Assembly: GCA_008931825.1 (NCBI GenBank)
Contig: QXVZ01034538.1
Span: 1 to 25,836, forward strand
Reading direction: 5' to 3'
DNA length: 25,836 nucleotides
From: Phallusia fumigata
Lineage: Eukaryota; Chordata; Ascidiacea; Phlebobranchia; Ascidiidae
Below the pieces are notes generated by a model. That model was not told where the DNA came from. It was given only the letters and a program-made list of their open reading frames with translations, and ran no database searches. Positions 1 through 11,422 of the stretch are shown here, in pieces; position 1 is the first letter of the stretch; every line of letters starts with the position of its first letter. Made by a program: the position numbers and the translations under genes.

Positions 1-299
1 AGCATATTATTTTTGCATGTGGCAATCATAGGCATGATTCAAAGAAAAGAGCCAAACTAACTAGTGCTGATCTGATAAAGCACACAAAATGTCTGCACTT
101 GATTTTTCCCTTTATTTGTCCCAACAACAAGTTCAGTTTCCTGTTTTATAATTTCTAATTGTCATAGTTTGTGGTGAAAACGTTCAAATCATTGTCCAGA
201 GAAAATCTTTTGTAATGACTAATCGAATCAAGGGTTTTGTTTCCTGACTGGCACAAAAAGGACCCGGTAAAAAGAAGTATTCAGTGTTCTTTTGTGCAG
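1..299. other. Intron (3' part) of the ZDHHC gene
   Basis: AT-rich sequence ending in a pyrimidine-rich stretch and the acceptor AG at 298-299. No coding sequence resembling the missing first membrane spans of the palmitoyltransferase is visible here. Confidence 0.7.
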
Positions 300-3200
300 G
301 TTCTGAACCAGAGGATGATGAAGATGATTTCCGAGCCCCAGTCCATATCACCACTCTAATACACAATGTTTCTGTTCGTATGAAGTGGTGCAGCACATGC
401 AAATTTTACAGGCCACCTAGAGTTTCGCACTGCAGTGCATGCAACAACTGCATACAGGTCTGGACTCGTTTATAAATATTTAATTACTGTTTAAAGCCCT
501 CATGTACTGCAACCTGATTTCCAAATGTTTGTGAAATTTGCCTAATAATGTATATTCCACATCTGTGCCTCATGTCCCTGCTACTGCTATAAAAGACTAG
601 CATGAAAATTAAGCCTTAAAAGAAGGTTGGTTTTTTCTATGCCATGCTTTTAATAGGCGTGTCAAGATTTTAAAAAAATATGTTTTTAAATAATTTACAT
701 GAATCATAGCTAGCCAAGTAGCAATGATATTTACTGCAGAAATTTGATCATCATTGTCCGTGGGTGAACAATTGCATAGGAGGACGTAACTACAGATATT
801 TCTTCATATTTTTGGTGACTTTATCGGTTCATATGATCAACACACTCATTGTAACTCTCTGGTTTGTGATAAGAAATTTATCAAGTCCAATTCCTGTCCC
901 AACAAGTGACCCACATGTGGGAATATCGTAAGTGAGAATTGTTTTTTTGATAGCTTCCTCTGGGCATCTTTAACAGTCTTGTGCTTGCGTGATCACCGAC
1001 CTGAGTCTATTGGTCCTCTAATTTTTGTCTGAAAATAAAGTTACCATCAGATGCAAATGTTCTGTTTGCCTGTGTTTTTGTTAATTGACCACTAATGGCA
1101 GAAAATTAAATCAAAATAGCACAAGCGTGTATGTCTATCTGTTCTATCTCAAAGTGCAAGAAATAAAGTCTTTGTGTTGTATAATGTAAGTGGGTTTTGC
1201 TTCTTCATTGTAAAAACATTTTCATGTTATGTTACAAAACGAAAAACAGAGATTTGCTGGTTAAAAATAATTTTTCAGTATATGAATTTCTGGTATACAG
1301 TTTTATCTTTCGTACTTGGTCGATCTGGAATGCCTTGGCTGCTAAACAAACTTGGTGTTCCTTAAAATTTCCTCCCTATTATGCAACTTTTCTCCATTGC
1401 ACTGTGCTTGACTCTAATAAATATTTACAACAGGGTGTACACAAAGTGTTGCATAACTTTATTACTTTTTTAGGATTTTCATTCTAGTGATTGTGACACT
1501 GCTCTTCATTCCTGTTTTTGGTCTTACTGTATTTCATGTTACACTTGTTGCCAGAGGTAGAACTACTAACGAACAGGTTTTTTCAATTTTTTATGTTTCT
1601 GTTTGTTAAATATTTTTTTGCAAAAGGAATATGTTATGAACTAGACCTTCATAATCAACAAATTCTATTCCTATACTTATAGTGTGACATTTACCATGTG
1701 TTCATCTAGCACAGGCTAACATGCCCTTTCCAAATTTATTCAGGCACAAGCTTTGGTTTTCATAAAACTGTTTATTTTATTTAAAGGTAACTGGAAAATT
1801 TCGAAATGGAATTAATCCTTTTGATGAAGGATGTTACACAAACTGTTCAAAAACGTTTTGTGTCCCAGAAGCATCAAGGTATGCACGTAAAAAATTGATT
1901 TTTTTTTCATGCTTTCTGTTAGGTAAACATTTCAATTTTATTCTACTTCCATTTGAAGGATAAAATTTAATTCAAAACAATGCTTTCTTTGTGCAATTAA
2001 ATTTCATGTTAACTTGTTTATTGAATGTTGTTTTCATAACTATGGCCTTCAGTGCAAAGGGCAGTTCACTTGGATCAGTGGTGACATTTAGATTTAAAGT
2101 TTAGTACCAAGCTAAGTTTAGAAACCCATCTATAAATTGTTGCCTTATGTTCCAGCTATCTCAACTATCCCAATGTCGACCCATCGGTTTATCTACAATA
2201 TATGAAAAAGAATTTGAAGACAAGAACTGTTTCACCCAGTATGGTTGTGGTNTCATAACTATGGCCTTCAGTGCAAAGGGCAGTTCACTTGGATCAGTGG
2301 TGACATTTAGATTTAAAGTTTAGTACCAAGCTAAGTTTAGAAACCCATCTATAAATTGTTGCCTTATGTTCCAGCTATCTCAACTATCCCAATGTCGACC
2401 CATCGGTTTATCTACAATATATGAAAAAGAATTTGAAGACAAGAACTGTTTCACCCAGTATGGTTGTGGTAAAAGTTAATCAAAATGGACATGTGAAACC
2501 AGTGACTGTACTAGCGAAGGTAATGGGTATTTTAAAATCACTGGACAATTTTATGCAGGATCTTTTAATGTAAAAAGTGTTCTTGAAAGTAAAATTAAAT
2601 GTAAACCCAAATAATTTTTTTGTTTTAAATGAAATACAATATTTGGAAGTAAATAAATAAATATAAATAAAGTTTATTTTGAAATGTTCCAAGTTGAAAA
2701 AGCTTTTTCATTAAATTCATAGTTCATTTGGTATGCCTAGTGGAGTGTGATAAACTTCTGTCTGGTAAAAGGTTCCGAAGTATAATTTTGTTTTTTGCAC
2801 ATCACAAACTAGAAAGGGAATGAAATCAATGATGATTCATTTGATGAAATTGAGTTGGATGGTTTATCACCTGACACTGAAGCTCCACCACCCAAACCTT
2901 CACACTCATATCTTGTACCAAGTGCAATGGTTCAGTCTACCTCAATGTAAATACATTTATTACTGCATGGTTAGAATTCTGACTTCCACATGCTTTGGGT
3001 TTGAAATTACTATGTCAGCAAAGATAATGGTGTCATTTGCAGTGATGGGTGCAATAAGTAATAGTTTTGCTACTGCTGGGGCAAATTTTCTGCAGCATTC
3101 AGCATTTTTTTGTCATTGAACAAAATATCAAATATACTGGGAAGTAATTTATATTTTTCAACTTTTTACTCAAATCATTGTTGTACTTTGTTGTAATTGT

Positions 3201-5665
3201 CATGCTTAATTTGGTCAAAGTGTATTGCTTTTTTAGGCAAAGTAGAACAAACTACATTGAAATGGAGAGATTGAATGGAGATGCTGAAGTTCAAATTATA
3301 AATCCAAGCCACCGCTCTTCCAGCAGAAAGGTATCAAGTTTCAGTACAATTCAGGAAAATTGCAGCAAATTGATTTTACTATGTTTTTGATCCTACTTGA
3401 GACAGATTTTTTTATAATAGTAGCTGTTACTTTAACATGTTTCTCATAAAATGTGCTGGAATAGTGATTTGTTTTTATTCAGTTTGTATTGTTTTTCGTT
3501 ATTTTCCTTTTTATTGGTTGCATGGTTTGCAGGAATTTGATCCAAACCGATTTCGTGCAAAAGTGACTGCCGTCCCATCACAAAATACCGTGGTTAGCAT
3601 GTTGTTTTCTGTTTTTGTTTTTTTAATTTAAACTTCATTTTATTTTTGCATGCCACATTTTTTACTAGAACATTGATGATGTTAACATTTGTAGGCAGCT
3701 TTTATTAGGGCATGGTTTATAAACAGTCCTCAGTGGTGTCTATGCAGGCCTCACTTTATAAGCTGTAGCCCTGGGCTGAATTCAACCATTGGGTTGTACA
3801 ATTTTATTGTGGTTGTGGTTTAAAAATTTGGCACATCATAATTTTCAGAACGAGCGAAGAATTCTCAACAGTGAAGACTTGAGTTTGAATGGGGACAACC
3901 TCAGCAACACTGAAGCTTCTGACAGCAGATTAAGTTTATCTCTCTCGGAGTCTGTCCTACAAACCTTTTTCACCGGCAAAACTGGTGGGTGCTCCTCCTA
4001 ATTGATTTCCGCCAAGACAAAAACCTAATTATTTTTCAATTGTAAGAACTCAATTTATTTCATTTTCAGATCATGACAATCACTGCAATCAAACTAAATA
4101 GCATTGTTACATAAATGTTGTTTAAAGAATTAAATTTGGATGCCAATTTACGAAGTTTCCTGAAATATTTTGACATTTTTACATCTTTGGTAAATGGTTA
4201 ATCTTGCGACAAAATGATTTGTCTTTGGCTCATTTTATGATTCATTGGTGGGTTTGTGAGTAGACATAAACTAAAGCACAGTTTAAAGCGTAAACTATAG
4301 CACAAGTAGACAAGTGCACAAATTAAACCTAATTGATTGGTGAAATGACTTAATTGTAGCCTGTGCAAAATTTTGACCTGTAAAAGGTAAATAAAACTTT
4401 TAGGCAAGATTCAAGGTTCCATGAGTTCCCTCAACAATCGGCTCGATCTTTCGTCGTCGTCATCAGACAGCGAAAACGATGTAAACATGCAACAACCAAA
4501 AACATCTTCTTCCTATCATCCCGATACCGAACTGGATCGCGCCGAGTCCCACGACAAACTTTTGACCGATGTCGAAGCGTCGAAACCCGGCCGATTTCCG
4601 ACGCACTCCTCGAGCGACGACAACCGCAGCGATGCTAGTGTCGGTATCGCACGTTCGGAAAACAACAGTAACAGTAGCAGGAGAGATGAGCCGTACATGG
4701 AAGCTGTGCGTATGTCGAACGGACGAATCGGACGAAACAAACATCGATCGTATTCCGACAAAACGACAGGCGATTACGACAATCTAAATGCCATGTGGCT
4801 TCCGCCGCGTCAACCCCTAATTCAATCAGTCAGCGCAAACGAGAATAATTCAAGCAACAGGTCACTGACGGATATGAGCGCAGAACAGGTTTGCGAGTTG
4901 TTTGTAAAATTTTACCACAAATTTTAGGGAAGTGAATATTCAGTTTGCTACAGATGGCAAGTAACAGTTTTCCGATATATTGAGTATTTTTTCCGAACGC
5001 ATGAGCAGAACTACCAACGGTTTTATACAAGTTGACTTGACTACATAAAAATGCCACGGTCCCTTGCATAAGTGAACTGTACATTCAGGTTTTCCGGTTA
5101 GGAATATTTGCGAATTATAAACATTGTTCGTTTCAAGGTCCAGCACGAATTGGAGGCCGCAATGCATGAAGCCAACCTGCAAGCACTTGCGGCAGAAGAA
5201 GAAATGTTAAGATACGAACAGCCGCAATCGGCGACCACCACCTTTGCAGACAGCGGTTGCGAGCTGACGCTTCGCGATGACGTTCAACCGCAGTCCGGCC
5301 ATCAAACGCACGTTACCAAGCCAACCAGCGACGTCCCAAATACCGAATATTGTGGACAAGAAACCACAAACAATATTTCGTCGGTGGAATCCAGCCCTGG
5401 CGAAACCCGTGACAATAGAGGCGTAGTCCGTTCCAGTTCGCGATCGAAGACGCGCGCGCGGGCAACACCTGCTGCGCGCCACCTAATGGTGGGAATGCCC
5501 AAGTACGAGCGGCTTCCTACTGCCGGTCACGTGTCTTCGATAATCGGACGTTTTGAGCAAACCAAGCAACCGGATTTAATTGATGACCCTGCGAAAGTTT
5601 CGCCGAGCCACACAGGCAACCATGCGACATCCAATCTTGAAAGCGCAAGTCTTATTGCCAAATGA
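300..5665 (+). CDS. ZDHHC5/8: ZDHHC5/8-type protein S-palmitoyltransferase, 3' eleven exons (5' partial)
   Basis: A membrane enzyme that transfers palmitate from palmitoyl-CoA to protein cysteines via an acyl-enzyme on the DHHC cysteine. Exons: 300-457, 740-927, 1474-1576, 1787-1878, 2375-2519, 2813-2946, 3237-3330, 3533-3592, 3849-3984, 4404-4888, 5138-5665. Splice sites are GT-AG and phases agree throughout, giving 706 residues to the TGA. Numbered from the first full codon: zinc-binding cysteine-rich domain at about 30-64 (CSTC at 30-33, HC at 43-44, DHHCPW at 55-60), third membrane span at about 72-97, fourth at about 115-140, then the TTNE motif at 145-148. ARGRTTNEQ followed by TGKFR..INPF is characteristic of the ZDHHC5/8 branch rather than ZDHHC9/14/18. 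The remaining 520 or so residues form a Ser-rich, probably disordered cytosolic tail; a YDNL motif near 494 recalls the ZDHHC5 tail. The start codon and first two membrane spans must lie upstream of the window. The C-terminus (SLIAK) lacks the PDZ-ligand ending of vertebrate ZDHHC5/8. Exon 5 has a truncated copy at 2156-2251 (see repeats). Family assignment is firm; exact orthology is inferred. Confidence 0.92.
2034..2251. repeat. Direct duplication A, copy 1 (218 bp)
   Basis: Identical by eye to 2253-2470, separated by one N at 2252. It contains the end of an intron, an acceptor at 2154-2155 and the first 96 bases of ZDHHC exon 5 (2156-2251). It stops at the N with no splice donor. Because the exon is cut off exactly at the N, this copy is best read as a contig end repeated in the assembly and not as an extra exon. 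Confidence 0.95.
2253..2470. repeat. Direct duplication A, copy 2 (218 bp)
   Basis: Second copy of 2034-2251. It runs without interruption into the rest of ZDHHC exon 5 and a normal donor after 2519, so this is the copy used in the gene model. Confidence 0.95.
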
Positions 5666-6675
5666 CAAATCTGTTACAAAACGTAAAATTGCCGAATATA
5701 CCCATACGACGTACAAAGGTATACGCTCGCCATTCGAGCGTATAGTGTTTTGAGAGACATTTCAATCCCCGCCAGTTGCCACAAACCATATCCAGTGCAA
5801 AATAGTACACGCGCCGCTTCATCCGCCTTTTAAGCTACTCACAGGTGTTCACTGGCATTCTCGTGTTAAAGACTTCACCAGANATACACGCAACTTGCTG
5901 CGCAAAACCAGTTTTGGACATGCACGTAGCTGGAGAACTTCCGCACCGTCACGATGGTCTGCTAACTTGGGGATTTTGCAGTGAAAAAGTGACATCACCG
6001 CATTAATGTGAAATATGGATCAGGTTCCACTTTACTTTTCCTTTTGGATTCAAACATGTGATACCTACACGCTCAGTGTTGTACCTAGTCTATTACTCCT
6101 CCGCTTTTTTGTCGATCTTTCAAATCCCCACTTGCGAATACATAAGCCGTCCCAACTTGCCTCGGATGCGTGTATTTACAGCAGAAATATCGTGTTCCCC
6201 TGTAAAGGTAGCATCCGCGTTGTTGCAAGGATATTTATTTTCGACACGATTGTGTATTTGCTGTTTTACATTTTGAGTGTTCATTATTATTATTGGTTAT
6301 ATTCTACATTATATTTCGTTTCACGCGCGCCGAGAGCTTCAGCGATTTTCTGAAGTTCATAAATAGAGAAAATACATAACACTCACAATGCTGTGTGCTT
6401 ATAATTAGTTCAAGTGTTAGAATACAATTAGCTGTTGACTTATATTTACCTATATGGATCAAAAGAGCGTCTCTTATATTTGCCTACCAGTTTGAACAGC
6501 ACTGAGATAAAAATATTTGTCAGTGTAATTTGTTATTACATCACAATAGTTTCCTGGGCACTTTTTGTATTCTACAACCGTTTTTGCCGAACCATCGTCA
6601 AGTGGAAGTGTAAAAATATGTATGTTTAAAGGTTAATTACTTTGAAATATATTAAAACTGCATATTTCAAATAAA
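5666..6675 (+). other. 3' UTR of the ZDHHC gene (predicted)
   Basis: About 1 kb after the TGA at 5663-5665, becoming progressively AT-rich, up to the first AATAAA at 6670-6675. A single N at 5883 has no duplicated flank that I can see. No conserved coding frame is visible. Confidence 0.5.
6670..6675 (+). terminator. Candidate polyadenylation signal, ZDHHC gene
   Basis: First canonical AATAAA downstream of the ZDHHC stop codon. A cleavage site would be expected a few tens of bases downstream. Position only; no transcript evidence. Confidence 0.45.
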
Positions 6676-7544
6676 GGTAATATGACTATAGTTATGCCTA
6701 ATATGGATGGGAACCGCGGGTCACTGTTGAGCTGATAATAGTCCTGAGACCGCTTGAAAAGCGGTTCGGGAGTAAAAATCTAAACTCAAAAAGATGCTTG
6801 GCAAAAAAACTGACAGTAAATAGAAACGGTAAGTAGAAACATTATCGTGTCAAGACACTCATAGTGGATAAAATGGCAAGTTTAAATACTTCACGGGTGT
6901 GTGTAGGTTATTCAACCCTTTGACTGTACTAGTAAGTCACGCACGCAATGGTTTAAATACTCTAGAAACCAAAAATTGCATAATGTTCGTTGAGCTTGGG
7001 AACTCGTGCATTACTTTGTAGGCTACGACTACCTATTTTGTAGGTTTTTGCCCAAACAGTTGTTTCCAAAAACAAGCTTGTGGCGCAGTAGTGCAAAATT
7101 ATACTCTAAAGAGATCAACAGTCTAATTTGCAACTAAGGTAAAAAAGATTATTTTCTGTTGTTTTGCCTCTTGGTGGTCCCAGCGTTTGCTCCTTCTGCC
7201 GCAGTAAGCATGTTTCATGTGCCTAAATTTTATTGTTCAAACATTTACAATTGTACCATAAAAATCTGTACAGATCGTCCTGATAACTCTTTCTAGCAAA
7301 CAAACTATTTTACTTCTTAAAATAAAATAGAGCAAACAAGCTTTGAGCAGAAATGTGGTGTTGAGGCAAACATATCATGGGGATTTTAACAACAAAAGCG
7401 CCTTTTGAGCAGTTGGATTGCCATGCCGTCAGAACAATGACCTAAATTACTTTTGCGTTGCAAAAAAGCGGGGAGCAGGTTGCCTCAATGCTTCAATTGG
7501 GCGGAGGAATGTTTGGCTTTTCACTGCTTTTTCTTGCCCGGCAG
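6676..7544. other. Intergenic region / upstream region of the LDLa gene
   Basis: AT-rich, without a supported gene. A further AATAAA-like run lies near 7319-7327. The stretch ends in a strong pyrimidine tract and acceptor AG at 7543-7544, suggesting a cis- or trans-spliced 5' leader for the next gene. A promoter presumably lies here, but I see no convincing TATA box. Confidence 0.45.
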
Positions 7545-7615
7545 TAACTTCATTAACGTCGTACAGCTCTGAAGCAGTCGCCTTATTTGTAACAGTTGTT
7601 AATTCTTTGTTTGCT
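7545..7615 (+). other. Predicted 5' UTR of the LDLa gene after a splice acceptor
   Basis: A pyrimidine-rich run (about 7522-7540) and AG at 7543-7544 precede 71 bases without another ATG before the chosen start at 7616. This could be a cis 5' UTR intron or a spliced-leader acceptor; the sequence alone cannot distinguish them. Confidence 0.4.
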
Positions 7616-9194
7616 ATGTATGTTGCGGGGACTCCATACTTTACTTTGTTGGTAGCATGTCTTTTGCCTTTTCTGGAATCTTCAGTACATGGTAAATTAT
7701 TTCAATGAGTATTCGTAGTTAATATCTAGCTGATTAATCAAGTTTTGGCTGTTGTAGTAAGACTTACACTGTTATTGCAGTTCATTAGACTAGCCAATCA
7801 TTTTTGCAGTTAAATGCATTTCTGCTTGTTGAATATAACTTAAATTGTTATCGTCAAATTTTCATGTTACAATGTGTTTTATGCAGGAGGTTTAAAAACC
7901 GATTTCTTTGATGACAACCAAGATTTGGATAGTGAATTATGGATGTGCGCAGATCAAACTTACAAAATATCCAGAGATCAGTTGTGCGACTCAACACCCG
8001 ATTGCAACGATAAATCAGACGAAAGCGATAAAATATGCGGTGAGTTTTGTTCTTCGCTTATCTAATGGTTATTTAAAATATGGCCCTTATACCACTTACG
8101 TAATTTTAATTTCGAAACTTTAATTCAGCTTAGTCGCGTTGTTGCAGTCGTATTTAAACAGTTATCTTTTATAAGGGAATACGAGATGTACTCAGTTTCA
8201 ATGTTCAAAAACGCAGAAATGTCTTAGTCATATACAAGTTTGCAACTTCTTTCCCGAATGTGGACCCGGCGACAATTCTGACGAACAAAATTGTGAGGTA
8301 ATGGTTTCGCACGCAGTGTAGCCAACTGGTATGCATTTCATTTGTAAGTTTTTGATTAGTAGGCCTTCAACATAAACAACTGGTACAATTTTGGTATATA
8401 TTTTTTTTTGCGGGTTGGGCAGGCATGTTGCAGGCCTTTCATCATCTTTTCTTGCATATAGTGTCAACTATCGTGCTGTTGACTCAAGACAGTGCTTGCA
8501 AGGTTTTTTAAAGGGTATCACCTATTGACCGCAATTGTCATCTGGTTGCAGCAATACCAGTAGTAGGCGTTTATTTACACACTGCATTATTAAGAAACTT
8601 TAACTAAACTTGACTAGACTCTTTTTTGATAGACGAATGAAGTAAAATGCAGAGACGACCAAACCGCTTGTTCCAACAATCCTAGGCGGTGCTACGATGA
8701 TGACGAAAAATGTGACGGTATTTCATTTTGTCGCGACGGATCGGACGAAACTGATTGCCTGCAGAAAAATGGTAACTGACAGTTTCGTATCTGAAGTTTT
8801 TGGTAAATTGCAGTGTTAATGCTGTTACTTCATAGAAATTCCCCTCACCACAGTCTTCACATCAGCGGTAAAAAAGAAACGCAAAAACAAGGGAAAATCT
8901 ACAGGGAAAAAGGCTCGTAGGACGAAAAAAAACAAAAAACGCAAAACGGACGCAACTCGCGAATTCTGGCAAAGCAGGTGCGCAAGCTGGAAATCTTGCG
9001 ACAGGAAATCAAAGAAGCAAATAATTAAATCTGGGTTTAAGCAGTGTTTAGAAGATCCCAGTGGTAAAATTTGCGCCTGGAAACCTGTAAAGCGATTTTC
9101 ACTTAAGAAATGCAAACGAGTTCAGCGAAAACGAAAATTTGCCAAACCTTGTGAAAATTTAACTGTTGCACTGAAATTAGCAAGTAAGATTTAG
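7616..9194 (+). CDS. Secreted LDL-receptor class A repeat protein with basic Cys-rich C-terminus
   Basis: I do not recognise a named orthologue. Exons: 7616-7691, 7887-8039, 8176-8297, 8633-8771, 8836-9194; all phases agree, giving 282 residues. Residues 1-23 look like a signal peptide (short polar start, then LLVACLLPFL). Three LDLa modules follow, the usual calcium-binding six-cysteine fold. Module 1 (about 46-76) ends in the NDKSDESDKIC pattern but lacks the first and third cysteines. Module 2 (81-116) and module 3 (123-159) have all six and the GDNSDE / DGSDE acidic clusters. Residues 172-201 are almost all Lys/Arg, followed by a six-cysteine segment ending in AKPCENL, loosely like thrombospondin type 1 or pleiotrophin/midkine folds. 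The start at 7616 is preferred because it gives a signal peptide and follows a good acceptor at 7543-7544. An in-frame ATG at 7418 would add 66 residues and hide the signal peptide. The exon 3 acceptor (8174-8175) was chosen because it alone keeps phase and retains the first cysteine of module 2. Confidence 0.82.
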
Positions 9195-9334
9195 TCACAA
9201 CATGTGATGCAAAACGTATAATGTATTGTATCGTACTTTGTTTTTGTTATCATTTGTAGCATGTTTTCGCTTTCGTCCCAACTGTTGGCTATACAATCTT
9301 TGTCGTACTTTTTTCATTATGCTAATTTATCGCT

Positions 9335-9349
9335 GTGCTCGTTGAGCAC
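9335..9349. repeat. Short hairpin GTGCTC-GTT-GAGCAC
   Basis: Perfect 6-bp inverted repeat with a 3-base loop in the LDLa 3' UTR. The core TGCTCGTTGAGCA recurs at 15955-15967 inside the CHSY intron. It is not the histone 3' stem-loop, whose stem and loop differ. Confidence 0.7.
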
Positions 9350-9423
9350 ATGAAAAAATGTAAATGTAAATGTAACAATACAGCATTTATGGCAAGGTCT
9401 GAAATCCCAATGGAGAAAATATC

Positions 9424-9429
9424 AATAAA
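9424..9429 (+). terminator. Candidate polyadenylation signal, LDLa gene
   Basis: First canonical AATAAA after the LDLa stop codon, 230 bases downstream. Confidence 0.5.
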
Positions 9430-10639
9430 TGTGGAGTACTTTACCTCCAGCGGTTGTGTGGCACGATCGCATGCGTCGAAGCGCATTGGGAAATGTTTTG
9501 AAAAATAACGCCGAAATGTCGTTGGTATTTAATTTATTTTGTGTGGAATGTCATGCGGCAGGATTAGTCAAAAGAGAATTAAATATCGCTGAAGTTTCCA
9601 AATAAGTTTACTTGCAAACAGCCCTTCTAATATTGTTTAACTGGATGAACTCCAGTCATCTTTAACCAAAAAATTACATTTCCTCTTCACGATGGTTGCA
9701 CGTTTTCTCACTGCCCAAAATATAAATTAATGTTGATTTTTGTTTTTTAGTAAATTATGTTTGTATTGCACAGAAATCGAATCCAATTTAAATTAGATGT
9801 TCGTAAAATAAAATACAATACATAAGTAGTAAACCAATGTTAATGATTTAAAATTTATGCTTACGATAAATATCCTTTTTATAAAATGCAGTTGCAACGA
9901 ACGACGGCCTTCGCATGTTCTGTAGAAATTAGTGAAAATCTGTTCTGAGTTGATTGCACAAAAGTAAGCAGAGACAATCATGTTTTGTTGCAGTTCGCTA
10001 AACACAAATTATTTGCAATTTTTTTTCGCATTAACAGTGAAAAAGTAGCTTGTGTTTAATGTCCACCCTTGGGTCATTGTCGAATGCGAGTCTGTCACAT
10101 TACCGCTAGATGGGGTGGTCATTCACATTAGTCACTGCTGTATGTAGGCTAAAGATAATCCCTAACTAACCAGTTTTGTATCGCAAAATGGCAACGAATA
10201 AAACACAACGCTCTGGTAATCTGTTTCGCTTAAATCTGCTTCAAGGTTTATCAAGGCAACAAATTAGTTATTAAAACACCATTTAACGGAAATGTGATTT
10301 TTTACAATCTGATAAAATTCATTTAAATTTAGGCACATTTCTGCATCACAATACACTTTGCTGTACCACTGTATTCTACTATATATATTTGTGCGTTACG
10401 GTTTTTCAGAACTGAGAACGAGCGACACCTTCGTAACGTTTGTAAGCGGTTGAGATGTGACAAGCGAACTGCATGCTTTCTGTATTTCTCTAGTTACAAT
10501 ACGAAACTCATGTTTGTAAGTTTAGAAGTTTCCCTCTAAACTTTGCGAAAAGTTACCAAACCACATTGCATTGCTTGCGTTTGTTAGCATAAAGAAGCAA
10601 GGTTTGATGTGCAAGATGTTAAAATTATCGCTCTATTGA

Positions 10640-10717
10640 TCCACACTCGGCCAAGGGAGAGAGGCCGACTGCTGCTTTTTTCTTTTGCAATGTCCAATAC
10701 GTCAAACAGCGCCGGCG
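10640..10717 (+). promoter_or_regulatory. Possible non-coding first exon / promoter-proximal patch of CHSY
   Basis: A GC-richer patch in AT-rich DNA ends at GCCGGCG|GTGAGT, a near-consensus splice donor at 10718. Joining it to the acceptor at 12101-12102 would give a 5' UTR intron of about 1.4 kb. An ATG at about 10690 would not read in frame with CHSY, so it would act as a short upstream ORF. The 5' boundary is arbitrary. Speculative. Confidence 0.25.
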
Positions 10718-11360
10718 GTGAGTGTCTTGGCGCACAGTCCGCCGTGGATTTTCTCAGCAGCTAGTAGGTGACTGGTAAAACGTGACAAAAGGTATTTTGC
10801 TTGTGTTTTAAACTAGTCTTAAGAAGCTAGTCAACAGAACGAACATTTTTAGCCATTATAGTTCACCTGCAAGGTGCTCGTATGTCTACATGTAAGTAGG
10901 TTGTAAGGCATTGTAAAAGGCATTTTGAAATTTGTAAAAGCCAATTGCTGTTATTCCGACACAATATGGAAATCATCTACTTTACAAAATGATGTAGCAC
11001 ACAGTTTGTCTGCAAAGAGGTAAAGCTATGTTCATTAGATCAGAAAGATGTTGTTAGTCAGCAAGTTTGGTCTTGTGGTTTACTTTTTTGATTCAGCATA
11101 CTACTTTTGTCGTTAGTCGATGGTTTGAACTACTTCATATGGGCATGGTGATGCTGAAGTGTTAAAAACAACTGAGTAGGTCAGGTTTTTTGCAAAGTTA
11201 CTCTGTTGTCTGTTGACAGTGTTTAAAAATATAAGGTATCAGATGCATGAACCGAATATCGTTAAGCTTTTTGAGAAAAATTGGCTACAGTCCTTAAAAT
11301 CTAAATCATTAAACACTGTAATCAATGTAACCTATAAGTCAGACAATATATATTCAGTTT

Positions 11361-11422
11361 GTGTTGTTGTTTAGTATGACTTCGAGGTTTTTTTTGTGTT
11401 GTTGTTTAGTACTACTTCGATG
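11361..11422. repeat. Local imperfect tandem duplication (period 35 bp)
   Basis: GTGTTGTTGTTTAGT followed by a near-identical A(T/C)TACTTCGA-type tail occurs at 11361-11387 and again at 11396-11422, with two or three mismatches and a T-rich linker. Probably replication slippage in intergenic DNA. Confidence 0.8.

Larger units (their letters stand above)
9195..9429 (+). other. 3' UTR of the LDLa gene (predicted)
   Basis: AT-rich sequence after the TAG at 9192-9194, extending to an AATAAA at 9424-9429. It contains the perfect hairpin at 9335-9349 and a short ATGTAA-type repeat at about 9358-9374. Confidence 0.5.

Noticed and set aside
2156..2251. Apparent extra ZDHHC exon identical to the start of the exon at 2375-2519
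   Set aside because: It ends at an N without a splice donor and its intronic flank is duplicated too, so I treat it as an assembly artefact.
4463..4761. Minus-strand open frames opposite the Ser-rich ZDHHC exon
   Set aside because: They mirror Ser-rich codons of the real exon, which has good splice sites and phase on the + strand.
4421..4927. A separate 168-codon gene starting at ATG 4421
   Set aside because: The frame is the interior of ZDHHC exon 4404-4888, joined in phase to exons on both sides; the ATG is an internal Met.
5883..5883. Single N as another duplicated-contig junction
   Set aside because: No duplicated sequence is visible on its two sides; treated as an ambiguous base.
7418..7615. 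Longer LDLa protein starting at ATG 7418
   Set aside because: It would bury the signal peptide 66 residues inside, and a strong splice acceptor at 7543-7544 suggests the upstream frame is not in the mature exon. Not fully excluded.
9335..9349. Histone-type 3' stem-loop
   Set aside because: The stem and three-base loop do not match the histone element, and no histone gene is nearby.
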